NCBI RefSeq assembly: GCF_019236175.1
Contig: NZ_JAFAJM010000003.1
Location: 186,001 to 250,000 of the forward strand
Direction: 5' to 3'
DNA: 64,000 nt
Source of the DNA: Chryseobacterium sp.
GTDB taxonomy: Bacteria > Bacteroidota > Bacteroidia > Flavobacteriales > Weeksellaceae
Shown piece by piece: positions 51,718-59,269 of the stretch. Position numbers and translations under genes: made by a program. Position 1 is the stretch's first letter, and each line of letters starts with the position of its first letter. The notes below the pieces were generated by a model. It searched no databases. It saw only the letters and a program-made list of their open reading frames with translations, and had not been told where the DNA came from.

Positions 51718-52158
51718 TTAATGGGCAGCATAGGCAGGAGGGATGACTACGATTCTAAAAGTCTGATTATTCAGATAGGTATTGGCTTCAACATAAGACA
51801 GGGTATTCGGGTTAACATTACCGTCTATATAAATACTTATGCCATGATCGTTGATAGAAAACTTATAATCCAGTTCTCTGCCGTTTGATAAATAATATGT
51901 TAAAGGGATTTCTTGCCAGGATGTAGTATAATATGTGTTTGTATCGTTTCTGTATACCTCTACTTTATAGTCGTACGGGATATTCATATTTTGAAAAATA
52001 GTCCAGTCATTGGCCTCTGTAAAATTTCCTGAAATAATGACCTCTTTATGGGGTATATTTTGATAGGTTGCTATAGAGCCATCTCCATAATAACAGCTGC
52101 CTGTTATAAAACCTATACTGGTTAACAGAATCAATGGAAGAATTTTAATTTTTATCAT
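51718..52158 (-). CDS. Island lipoprotein 1, shorter paralogue
   Basis: This 146-residue lipoprotein (MIKIKILPLILLTSIGFITG, then SC) shares its signal and the ELDYKFSINDHGI, YLNNQTFRIVVIPPA strands with the protein at 50989 but stops just after IPPAYAAH, lacking about 40 C-terminal residues. I found no obvious continuation in other frames, so it is either a naturally short copy or a truncated one. It is headed by island promoter 2 (52275-52354) and is probably co-transcribed with its longer paralogue. Function unknown. Confidence 0.78.
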   Translation of the reverse strand: MIKIKILPLILLTSIGFITGSCYYGDGSIATYQNIPHKEVIISGNFTEANDWTIFQNMNIPYDYKVEVYRNDTNTYYTTSWQEIPLTYYLSNGRELDYKFSINDHGISIYIDGNVNPNTLSYVEANTYLNNQTFRIVVIPPAYAAH

Positions 52159-52274
52159 TTATTTTATTAGTTACAATATCTACAATGTTGCTGAATTTTC
52201 ATTCCTGGCAGAATAGGCTTTTTTCAAATTCTTATTGAAATAAAGTTTTTTCAGCGTATCGATTTTTATCAAAA

Positions 52275-52354
52275 TAAAAGTACTGCAAGAAAACGGACTT
52301 GTGTGAAAAACCCTGTAGAATGATTTGTATAAAAATTGTAGAATTTTTTCGTAT
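52275..52354 (-). promoter_or_regulatory. Island promoter 2: tandem TGTAG operator plus -7 box
   Basis: Distal TGTAG-AATTTTTT-CGTAT (52337-52354), proximal TGTAG at 52314 exactly 23 bp away, and TACTTTTA at 52275-52282 (7 of 8 with TAnnTTTG) on the minus strand. It heads the lipoprotein pair. Confidence 0.75.
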
Positions 52355-52367
52355 CCGTAAAAAATGA

Positions 52368-52386
52368 GACTGAAAAATTTTCAGTC
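52368..52386 (-). terminator. Terminator of paralogue C unit
   Basis: GACTGAAAA (52368-52376) and TTTTCAGTC (52378-52386) are perfect 9-bp arms; the minus strand then reads TCATTTTTT. Confidence 0.8.
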
Positions 52387-52467
52387 CCATTCTTAAAAAA
52401 ATATACTTGAATAAGTGATAAAAATCAATCTGATCCGTTCCTTGTTTTTATAAATAGTTCACTTGTT

Positions 52468-53598
52468 TTACGGATTGATATTGGCAGGTGGAGTACTGGC
52501 CTTCATAATGGTAGGACATTGCGAAGCGTTTGTTGTACTGGCAGGCGTATAGACACTTGTGTTTTGGGTACAAGTTTGCAGATCAGGGCTAAGGTCTGCA
52601 TTTTGGATAATCTGGCTTTTATCCAGAATCAGGGTGTAAATCGTCCATTCATTATTTGCAGTTTCATTAGACACAGAACCTTTATAGTCTGCACTGATTT
52701 TCCATGTTTTGGTAGTAGGGTCAGCATTGGCTACTATATTGGTAGGCCCGAAATAATCTCTGTTGGCATTATTATTATTAGTTCCTCTGTCTGTATATAG
52801 CAGATTATTAAAGCTGAATCCCATAATCAATACCGTGTATTTATCAGTTGGAATAAGGGTATCATAGCCGTCTACCCAATCATAATATGTATTTTTGAAT
52901 ATATACTTCTGGTAAATAAAAGGAATGGCATTCTGCCCCTGGCGGAGATCTCCGGAAGCATCCACCGTCACGTATTTATTACCTGCTCCGTTGGCCGGAC
53001 CGGGAGGCATGCCTCCCACTTTTACAGGACTGGGGTCTGTGGTGGCAAGATTCACTGTTTTATTGCCTACGACATGAAGTTTTGCTGCCGGAGCATTGGT
53101 TCCGATCCCGATTCTCAGATTATTGGCATCTACATTCAGAGTGTTTCCGGCGACATTGAAATGGCTGGTTCCTGTAGTGGCCGCAGATTTGAAACTGAGG
53201 GTATTGGTTCCCATAGTTACGGTACGGCTGTCCCTAAGGTAGCCATCAGCGGTATAAATATTACTGCCTGGTAAAGAGCTGCTGTTGAGTTGTTGCCACC
53301 GGTTTCCGTCAAAATAATAATAGCCTTCGGAGGTCACATAGAATGTTTTTAGTGAGGAACTGGTGACGGGAGCTGTCACATACACAAGGGTTCCTTTCTG
53401 TCCTGTCGAATAGAGGTTATCCTTAGCTTTCAGCTCATCTCCGGTCAGCCTTGGAAGAATAGCACCATCCGGTTGGGTCGTATTTTTTGGGGCTACTATA
53501 TCGAGGGTGGCAGCCGGTTTTTGAGTATTTATCCCAACCTGAGCAAATGCAAATCCTGCACTGCTTAGTATTAAAATTGTCAAAATCTTTTTTTTCAT
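52468..53598 (-). CDS. Secreted island paralogue C, long form with tail-fibre-like insert
   Basis: This 376-residue exported protein (signal MKKKILTILILSSAGFAFAQ) has the shared VGINTQKPAATLDIVAPKN, AILPRLTGDELKAKD, GQKGTLVYVTAPVT and EGYYYFDGNRWQQLN blocks. It also has an extra segment of about 110 residues with a second GIGTNAPAAKLHVVG motif, seen in tail-fibre and adhesin-like proteins. The tail WTIYTLILDKSQIIQNAD matches the other copies. It lies 188 bp downstream of the gene at 53787 and probably belongs to the same transcript. It ends before a perfect terminator. Function unknown. Confidence 0.87.
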   Translation of the reverse strand: MKKKILTILILSSAGFAFAQVGINTQKPAATLDIVAPKNTTQPDGAILPRLTGDELKAKDNLYSTGQKGTLVYVTAPVTSSSLKTFYVTSEGYYYFDGNRWQQLNSSSLPGSNIYTADGYLRDSRTVTMGTNTLSFKSAATTGTSHFNVAGNTLNVDANNLRIGIGTNAPAAKLHVVGNKTVNLATTDPSPVKVGGMPPGPANGAGNKYVTVDASGDLRQGQNAIPFIYQKYIFKNTYYDWVDGYDTLIPTDKYTVLIMGFSFNNLLYTDRGTNNNNANRDYFGPTNIVANADPTTKTWKISADYKGSVSNETANNEWTIYTLILDKSQIIQNADLSPDLQTCTQNTSVYTPASTTNASQCPTIMKASTPPANINP

Positions 53599-53721
53599 CC
53601 TTAATTAATTTATAATAATATATGTTATAGCTCTATGCTATGGGGTTCTTCGGTTTTTGCGTGTTTTTAAGAAGGGCGTATTGTATAAGTATTTTTCGGA
53701 TCAGATAGGCTTAGGCCCATA

Positions 53722-53772
53722 ACCGAAGTTCTTGCACATGTTCACCGGTAGCTTATGCTACCGCTATTCGGT
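53722..53772. repeat. Nested inverted repeat between island genes
   Basis: ACCGAA (53722-53727) pairs with TTCGGT (53767-53772), and inside it CGGTAGC (53746-53752) pairs with GCTACCG (53757-53763) across a TTAT loop. It lies between the genes at 53787 and 53598 in their presumed common mRNA. It could be a partial terminator, an RNA-processing site or a dispersed repeat copy. Confidence 0.5.
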
Positions 53773-53786
53773 CCGATTCCATTATT

Positions 53787-54344
53787 TTACTTTGACAGCA
53801 TGAGCTGGGTGTTTTTTAAAGTATAGGTTAACGTTTTGCTTCCTCCGCTTGGACAGCAGCTGGCCTCTTTTTCTTTATAAACGGGATAGGACCTTTTTAG
53901 TACGGTCCCGGAAAGCGAGAAATCATCATGACCCATATATCCTTTTTCGGTCAATTTCGGAATGCTTATTTTTCCCAGTTGCTGATCTTTCAGGGAAGTA
54001 TATCCATACACTGTTTCATCGGATCCTGAGCCGGCACTTTGTGTAATGATATAGATTTCATCGAAACCATTTTTATCTAAGTCACCCACCAATACTTTTT
54101 TAAAAGGATCCGCATCTTTGATTAAAACAGGAACATCTTTCAGAAAACCTTTAGTGCTGATCTTAATGGTATTTGCACTTGCTCCGCTTCCCGTGATCAA
54201 TGATATGGTGATCAGTTTGTTGGTTTTGGTTTTGATTTTTTTTATCACCGTCTCTTGTACTGGCCGGAATGGGAGGGGAGATCCTGAAAGGTTATTAATA
54301 CCTATAAGAAACCCAAGTATCATAGACATCATTATTTTTTTCAT
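53787..54344 (-). CDS. Exported protein with EF-hand-like Asp motif, function unknown
   Basis: This 185-residue protein has a signal peptide (MKKIMMSMILGFLIGINNLS) and a beta-rich mature part. VLVGDLDKNGFDEIYIITQS near residue 95 is a D-x-D-x-N-G-x-D-E calcium-type loop of the FG-GAP/VCBS kind, and CCPSGGSKTLTYTL is near the C-terminus. It is headed by island promoter 3 with a leader of about 42 nt. No family beyond the loop is recognised. It appears to be the first gene of the unit that continues into paralogue C. Confidence 0.8.
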   Translation of the reverse strand: MKKIMMSMILGFLIGINNLSGSPLPFRPVQETVIKKIKTKTNKLITISLITGSGASANTIKISTKGFLKDVPVLIKDADPFKKVLVGDLDKNGFDEIYIITQSAGSGSDETVYGYTSLKDQQLGKISIPKLTEKGYMGHDDFSLSGTVLKRSYPVYKEKEASCCPSGGSKTLTYTLKNTQLMLSK

Positions 54345-54390
54345 TGTATGCGTTATATTAATTTTAAAAAATGATTTTTCATGGTCACTG

Positions 54391-54470
54391 CAAAATTATT
54401 ACAAGGAAGAGAACTGATGAAAAAAGAAGTGTAGATATACTCGTTGATAGCCTGTAGAATTTACGCTACA
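54391..54470 (-). promoter_or_regulatory. Island promoter 3: tandem TGTAG operator plus -7 box
   Basis: Distal TGTAG-AATTTACG-CTACA (54453-54470, perfect arms), proximal TGTAG at 54430 exactly 23 bp away, and minus-strand -7 box TAATTTTG at 54391-54398. Confidence 0.8.
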
Positions 54471-54547
54471 ATAAGTGTGGTGAAAATATAAATCTCAAAG
54501 AAACGATTTATACTTAATTATTTAAAAATATCAATAATGAGTATTTC

Positions 54548-54901
54548 TTATGGATGATTGTTTTGCTGTTCATCATGAAACATTTTTTTCCATTTCGTTA
54601 TGGAATTTCGGCTGAGTTTAAAATGATGAGCCAGCTGCACATTATTTAATTTATTGACTTTCTGATAATGCAGCATTCTCAGGATATCTGAAGGCTGATA
54701 AGCATGGTATTTGTGATTGTCTTTTTGTGAAAGGCCAAAGATTCTGTTATTGAGCTCCAGAATATCTATGGCAGACAGTTCTTTTTTGGAAAGTATATTC
54801 CTGCATTCGGTTTCTTTTTCAGGATAGAGTTTGAGGATATCCGAATAGATACACCTGAAATCAGGCGTTATTTTTTTTGTTCCGTGTGTTTTAATAACCA
54901 T
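54548..54901 (-). CDS. HTH protein B of a paired module
   Basis: This 117-residue protein has a C-terminal HTH (VNKLNNVQLAHHFKLSRNSI, then TKWKKMF) like transposase OrfA or resolvase-type HTHs. Its N-terminus, with RCIYSDILKLYPEKETECRN, is helical. It overlaps protein A by 34 bp, and the two are probably always made together. In Chryseobacterium genomes I recall this pair being annotated as transposase-like, but no catalytic DDE domain or flanking inverted repeat is seen here. A paired DNA-binding module, or a relic of an element, are both possible. Confidence 0.7.
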   Translation of the reverse strand: MVIKTHGTKKITPDFRCIYSDILKLYPEKETECRNILSKKELSAIDILELNNRIFGLSQKDNHKYHAYQPSDILRMLHYQKVNKLNNVQLAHHFKLSRNSITKWKKMFHDEQQNNHP

Positions 54902-55293
54902 TTATTTAAAGTTGTTTTAGGTATTTTATATCGGTCTATGATTTCATCCTTGGTCATTTTTTTCGATAAAAACTGGTTCAGAATAAAATCAATGACTTCT
55001 TTTGTATAAATACTTTTCCGAAATAAGGGGAGCTGGGTCTGTCTGGGTACCGGGTCGAATGCCGAAGGGGGAGAATATAATATTAAATGCTGGGTATATA
55101 ATCTGAAAAAATCATATTTAAGCAGTTTACTCCATCGTAACAACATGTCGGTAGAGAGGTCTTTCTGTGTATACATATGTTCTATCTCTTCTTCGGAATA
55201 TTGAAAAAAAAGACAGATCCGGGGCAGCTTTATCTGAGATTCTGCAACTCTTTGATGGATTAAAGATCCGATGTGAATTTCTTTAAAATTCAT
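54868..55293 (-). CDS. HTH protein A of a paired module
   Basis: This 141-residue protein begins MNFKEIHIGSLIHQRVAESQ and has a first HTH-like helix pair (ICLFFQYSEEEIEHMY, LLRWSKLLKYDFFRLYTQHL) and a second C-terminal HTH (MTKDEIIDRYKIPKTTLNKW). The N-terminus is reminiscent of small XRE-like proteins widespread in this genus. It overlaps the B gene by 34 bp. It lies in the unit driven by island promoter 4 and is therefore likely part of the same regulon as the secreted proteins. Confidence 0.78.
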   Translation of the reverse strand: MNFKEIHIGSLIHQRVAESQIKLPRICLFFQYSEEEIEHMYTQKDLSTDMLLRWSKLLKYDFFRLYTQHLILYSPPSAFDPVPRQTQLPLFRKSIYTKEVIDFILNQFLSKKMTKDEIIDRYKIPKTTLNKWLLKHTEQKK

Positions 55294-55323
55294 TTTTATA
55301 AGGATGAAGGTTACAATTATAAG

Positions 55324-55554
55324 TTAAGGATTTCCGGTACTATTCATGACGGGTGGCGACGAAGGGCTTATTTTAGCTGACTGATACAAAGTATAAGCAA
55401 CAATATTATGGAATATCGTTGAATCTCTGTAATTATTAAAAGAATCATACTGATTAATAAATTCCTGAAGATGGGTTGTATCTCTGGTATGAATCATACA
55501 AAATCCCTGAATCCATACATTGTAATTATTGCCATTCATAAACCTTCTTATCAT
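55324..55554 (-). CDS. Small hypothetical protein (76 residues)
   Basis: The frame extends to an ATG at 55626, but I choose the ATG at 55554 (MIRRFMNGNNYNVWIQGFCM) because a minus-strand TAAATTTG (-7-like, 55624-55631) overlaps the earlier start. The protein has no signal peptide or known motif, and ends in a Ser/Pro-rich tail. It lies 30 bp upstream of HTH protein A. It may be a genuine small gene of the unit from promoter 4, or a non-coding frame. Confidence 0.45.
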   Translation of the reverse strand: MIRRFMNGNNYNVWIQGFCMIHTRDTTHLQEFINQYDSFNNYRDSTIFHNIVAYTLYQSAKISPSSPPVMNSTGNP

Positions 55555-55732
55555 TTTGTAAAAATAGAATAACGAAAACGTTTGCCGAAAAAAAATACGT
55601 AGAAGTATTGATCTTTCGATTGTCAAATTTATACTATACTACAGGTAGGGTAAATTAATAACTTCCCGGAAACGAAGTGTTGATGACAGAAATGTTTTGA
55701 AGAATAGCTGCAGGATATCTGTTGGAAAAGAA

Positions 55733-55813
55733 TTAAAACCCCATAAAGACGATTAAGAGAACATTAATGCATAACAGGGCGCCAAGGAGTAAAAACCAAA
55801 ATAAATTTTTCAT
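55733..55813 (-). CDS. 26-residue hydrophobic membrane microprotein
   Basis: Read directly from the sequence: an ATG at 55813 opens 26 codons ending at TAA 55733-55735. The peptide begins MKNLFWFLLLGALLCI and ends LLIVFMGF, a single transmembrane helix with a short charged N-terminus. It sits about 95 nt downstream of the predicted start of island promoter 4, where a first gene is expected. The preceding bases CATACA match those before the gene at 54344, another promoter-headed member. Such microproteins often modulate membrane complexes; function unknown. Confidence 0.6.
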   Translation of the reverse strand: MKNLFWFLLLGALLCINVLLIVFMGF

Positions 55814-55910
55814 TGTATGTCGTGTTTTTAGTCTTATCATTTAGAATTTCAAGAGAGATAATGAAAACTGGATGTGAATCCGGTCTTTCTGTTGAAAATA
55901 ATTGATAAGG

Positions 55911-55991
55911 CAAAAATATTAATATAGAAAATAAGTGACTTGAGATTATTTGTAGAATTTAATCCTGATTTTTTGTAGAGTTTTTACTACA
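55911..55991 (-). promoter_or_regulatory. Island promoter 4: tandem TGTAG operator plus -7 box
   Basis: Distal TGTAG-AGTTTTTA-CTACA (55974-55991, perfect arms), proximal TGTAG at 55951 exactly 23 bp away, and minus-strand -7 box TATTTTTG at 55911-55918. It heads the microprotein/HTH unit and lies near the divergent histidine kinase gene. Confidence 0.8.
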
Positions 55992-56263
55992 CAAATGATG
56001 AATATTTTGGATAAATGCTGTATTGACGGTATGTTCGAACATATTAATAGTGTACTTTAGAAATTACAATATATAAGTGTAAATTCTATACCTTTGTGCT
56101 TTAAACGAATACGTTTAATAATAACACAATAAAAGGAAAAATTTATGATTGATGAAAAGTCTGTATTTCGTTTTTTACTCTCATAAAAAAATAGATGTAA
56201 ACCTTATTTTTTATCCATTGTTTTTGGCAGTATCCTGCGAAAAATATTATCCGTTTTGACCTT
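55992..56263. other. Upstream region of the propeller histidine kinase
   Basis: TACCTTTG (56089-56096, plus) is an exact -7 box, 168 bp before the kinase start. A 13-codon frame at 56144-56185 (MIDEKSVFRFLLS) after a GGA-containing stretch could be a leader peptide but has no further support. Confidence 0.45.
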
Positions 56264-59251
56264 ATGAGAGTCTGCACTTTATTTTTTGTTTTTATATTTT
56301 TAACGACTTATGCCCAGCGTTATACCTCCACTTGGTATAATATGGACAACGGATTTCCGCAAAGCAGTGCCAAATCCATTATTAAAGATAAGTATGGCTT
56401 TATCTGGATTTCAACCGAAAGTGCTATCCTCAGGTATGACGGAACATCACTGCAGACTTTTAGCGATTTCAAGCTTAACAATTTGCATTTTGGAGAGTTT
56501 ATGGGAAACCCTCTTATGGACAGCATCACGGTTCATAATGATTATGATGAAAACAGGATTATGATTAAAGGCCGGACCTTGCAACAGGTTCCTCTGAATA
56601 AACAGGACAGGGGAATGCAAACAGAAAACGGAGAACTGATCCACAGAATTACCAAAAATACATTTACCACTTCCATATTTTATCGTGATCTCCCTTATTT
56701 TATACAACTGAAAGATACAAAGTATAAGTTCAAGGAAAAAGAATCGGTTCTGTATACTGATGAACAAGGAAGAGACATTAAGATCCGTCTTCCTTTTGTT
56801 AATAATGACCTGCACAATATTTTTATGGACAAAGAAGTGTTGTTCATCAATGATCCGAAAAAAAGAACAACCTACGCTATCGATAAAGGAAAACTGTCTA
56901 AGATAAGCGGGAAGAGCTTACTCAATGATCCCGAATCCAAAATCTACTGGCAGCAAGTCACTAACCAGACATTTATTATCCATCACCGCGATATTTATGT
57001 TGTTGAGATGAAAGGGGAGACTCCGGTTCTTCGTTTTCTTGTTCACTATGATCAGGTAAGCAAGTATCCTTTTGCAGCATTGTTTTATGATAAATCTTTT
57101 AACAGACTGTATCTGGGAACTTTAAATAACGGGCTCAACATTCTTCAGCTGTCCGCCTTTTATGTGGCCAGAAAAGAAACGGATTTTGCCAATAATGTAT
57201 ATTACGCTTCCTTACCTTTTACCCGCAGTACCATCATCACAACGGATGGAACGGAGTTCGGGCGAAAAGGTATTGTAAAAAACCATCTGATGGGGCAAAA
57301 CGATCCTTATATGATTGCTTATGACCAGGCTCATAATATGCTGGTTCGGGATGATAAAAAAATCTTTCGGTTTTATAAAAACTCGGATTATAAAAAAAAG
57401 GATTCCTTTTCTATAAAACAGGGTTTGAAAGCCTTTATAAAAGATGAAAATTTCTATGGGCTTTCGTTTTTCAATTTTGACCAGAATCAGCTGTATCTGT
57501 ACCAGGAAGATATTTTTGCAAAGCCCGCTCATGTCTATAATTTTAACAGTCTGATTACTGATTTTCATCAGTATGATGACCATAAATTCCTGATAGGTGG
57601 TAGTGACGGTCTTTTTGTACTGGATGAGAAAAAAAATACAATTCGGTCTGTTATGAAAAATATCAGAGTTAAAAATTTTGTACACACTGCAGACCACCAG
57701 CTCTGGATTACAACCAATAAAAGCGGGTTCTATCTCTTCAGAAACGGGAAAGTAATCAAAATGCCCTATGATAAGGGAAAAAATCTGCAACTGGCCCATT
57801 TCATTTTTGCAGACCGGAAGGGTTTTTATTGGATATCTTCCAATAACGGTTTGTTCAAAGTCTCCAGAAAGCAACTGCTTCAATATGCAGATCATCCTAA
57901 AACACCGGTGTTTTATTATCGGTTTACAAAAAAAGACGGCCTTTTAACGAATGAATTCAACGGGGTTCCGTCTCATGAGCTTGAAAACGGAGATTTGGTT
58001 TTTCCTTCAATGGACGGGTTCCTTTTCTTTAATCCCGATGAGGTAAAAACGTATTATCCGGACCATACGGAAATTTACATAGAAAGAGCTCAGGTTGGTC
58101 ATTCTGCCATACAGTATTTCAAAGAAAGTCTGACGTTAGCCAGCGACTATAAAGTCGCCAATGTTTATCTTGATATTCCTTATTTTTCTGATGCTGAAAA
58201 TCTTTATCTGGAAGCCAGACTGTCGGGAGATAAAAATACAGAATGGCAGCAGGTGGATACCGAAAAAGAACTGAAATATGCCATCAGTGATTTGGGACCC
58301 GGAAACTATCATCTGCATGTAAGGATGCTTATTTCTGCTGACGGAAAGTTTAAAGAAAAAACAATTGCTTTAAAAATTATCCCTTTTTTCTATCAGACAC
58401 TGCTTTTTAAAATAGGAGTACTGATTATCGGGCTCATCATTATTATTTTCATTGTCAGGCTGGCAACCAATTACCTGAGGGTAAGGAATAACGCTTTAAA
58501 AGAGATCGTTAAAAGCAAAAATTCCAGACTGAAAGAAAATTCTCTGAATATCGAATTGCTAAAAACCGATTTGAAAAATGAAGCGGAGTATCAGAAAAAA
58601 CTGGTAGAGACCATTAGTCATGATATCACTACCCCTATCCGGTTTATTGCCATGCTTTCCCATAAACTGCACGAATCTGATGATATAGAACTTCAAAAAA
58701 AATATTTTGACAGTATCTATAAATCTTCAGAACAGCTGTATGAGTTTACCTTAAGTTTAAAAGAATATGCTGAGTTGTATAAAGCTAAAAATATTTTTGA
58801 AGAAAATGAATATTCAATTAATAAAATTCTTAAAACTAAGAAAAAACTATTTTTAGAAATTGCTCATGAAAAAGGAACCCTTATTACCAGAATTGAAAGA
58901 GGAAATGTATATACCAGAATAAATCAGCCGATTTTATCCTCCATTATCCATAATATTATTGATAATGCGGTTAAAAATACCTATGATGGAGAAATTATTC
59001 TTGATAGTACTGAAAATGAACACAATATTGTGATTACGATCAGTGACACCGGATCGGGAATGACTTCTGAACAAATCGCTTTGTATACGGATCTGTTTAA
59101 TCATTCTACCAATGAGATCCGGGACTTTAAAGGAAAAGGAATAGGATTGCATATGGTGATTCATCTGATCAAAAAAATTGATGCCACCATCCGTTTCAGA
59201 AAAAACAGCCCTAAAGGAACTATTGTTGAAATTATTCTTAACAAAAACTAA
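56264..59251 (+). CDS. Propeller-sensor histidine kinase (two-component regulator propeller, Y_Y_Y, HisKA)
   Basis: This 995-residue protein has a signal peptide (MRVCTLFFVFIFLTTYAQ), a periplasmic region of about 690 residues made of regulator-propeller repeats (GFIWISTESAILRYDG, DRKGFYWISSNNGLFKV) ending in a Y_Y_Y-type domain, a single transmembrane helix near residues 713-735, a coiled coil and a kinase core. The H box is TISHDITTPIRF with His786, followed by N box IIDNAVKNT, G1 DTGSGM near residue 928 and G2 GKGIGLHMVI. Unlike hybrid Bacteroides sensors it has no fused AraC output domain; the LuxR-type regulator 18 bp downstream is its partner. It is divergent from the secreted island it may control. 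The ligand is unknown. Confidence 0.93.
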   Translation: MRVCTLFFVFIFLTTYAQRYTSTWYNMDNGFPQSSAKSIIKDKYGFIWISTESAILRYDGTSLQTFSDFKLNNLHFGEFMGNPLMDSITVHNDYDENRIMIKGRTLQQVPLNKQDRGMQTENGELIHRITKNTFTTSIFYRDLPYFIQLKDTKYKFKEKESVLYTDEQGRDIKIRLPFVNNDLHNIFMDKEVLFINDPKKRTTYAIDKGKLSKISGKSLLNDPESKIYWQQVTNQTFIIHHRDIYVVEMKGETPVLRFLVHYDQVSKYPFAALFYDKSFNRLYLGTLNNGLNILQLSAFYVARKETDFANNVYYASLPFTRSTIITTDGTEFGRKGIVKNHLMGQNDPYMIAYDQAHNMLVRDDKKIFRFYKNSDYKKKDSFSIKQGLKAFIKDENFYGLSFFNFDQNQLYLYQEDIFAKPAHVYNFNSLITDFHQYDDHKFLIGGSDGLFVLDEKKNTIRSVMKNIRVKNFVHTADHQLWITTNKSGFYLFRNGKVIKMPYDKGKNLQLAHFIFADRKGFYWISSNNGLFKVSRKQLLQYADHPKTPVFYYRFTKKDGLLTNEFNGVPSHELENGDLVFPSMDGFLFFNPDEVKTYYPDHTEIYIERAQVGHSAIQYFKESLTLASDYKVANVYLDIPYFSDAENLYLEARLSGDKNTEWQQVDTEKELKYAISDLGPGNYHLHVRMLISADGKFKEKTIALKIIPFFYQTLLFKIGVLIIGLIIIIFIVRLATNYLRVRNNALKEIVKSKNSRLKENSLNIELLKTDLKNEAEYQKKLVETISHDITTPIRFIAMLSHKLHESDDIELQKKYFDSIYKSSEQLYEFTLSLKEYAELYKAKNIFEENEYSINKILKTKKKLFLEIAHEKGTLITRIERGNVYTRINQPILSSIIHNIIDNAVKNTYDGEIILDSTENEHNIVITISDTGSGMTSEQIALYTDLFNHSTNEIRDFKGKGIGLHMVIHLIKKIDATIRFRKNSPKGTIVEIILNKN

Positions 59252-59269
59252 ATATATTTAAATTATCAT

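Larger units (their letters stand above)
52159..52467. other. Intergenic region holding promoter and terminator
   Basis: The stretch contains island promoter 2 (52275-52354) and the terminator of paralogue C (52368-52386). No gene is seen. Confidence 0.5.

Noticed and set aside
54548..55293. Complete insertion sequence around the HTH pair
   Set aside because: No transposase catalytic domain, no terminal inverted repeats and no target duplication are visible.
56144..56185. 13-codon frame before the histidine kinase as a leader peptide
   Set aside because: No attenuator structure or regulatory codon run is seen; only a weak upstream purine stretch supports it.
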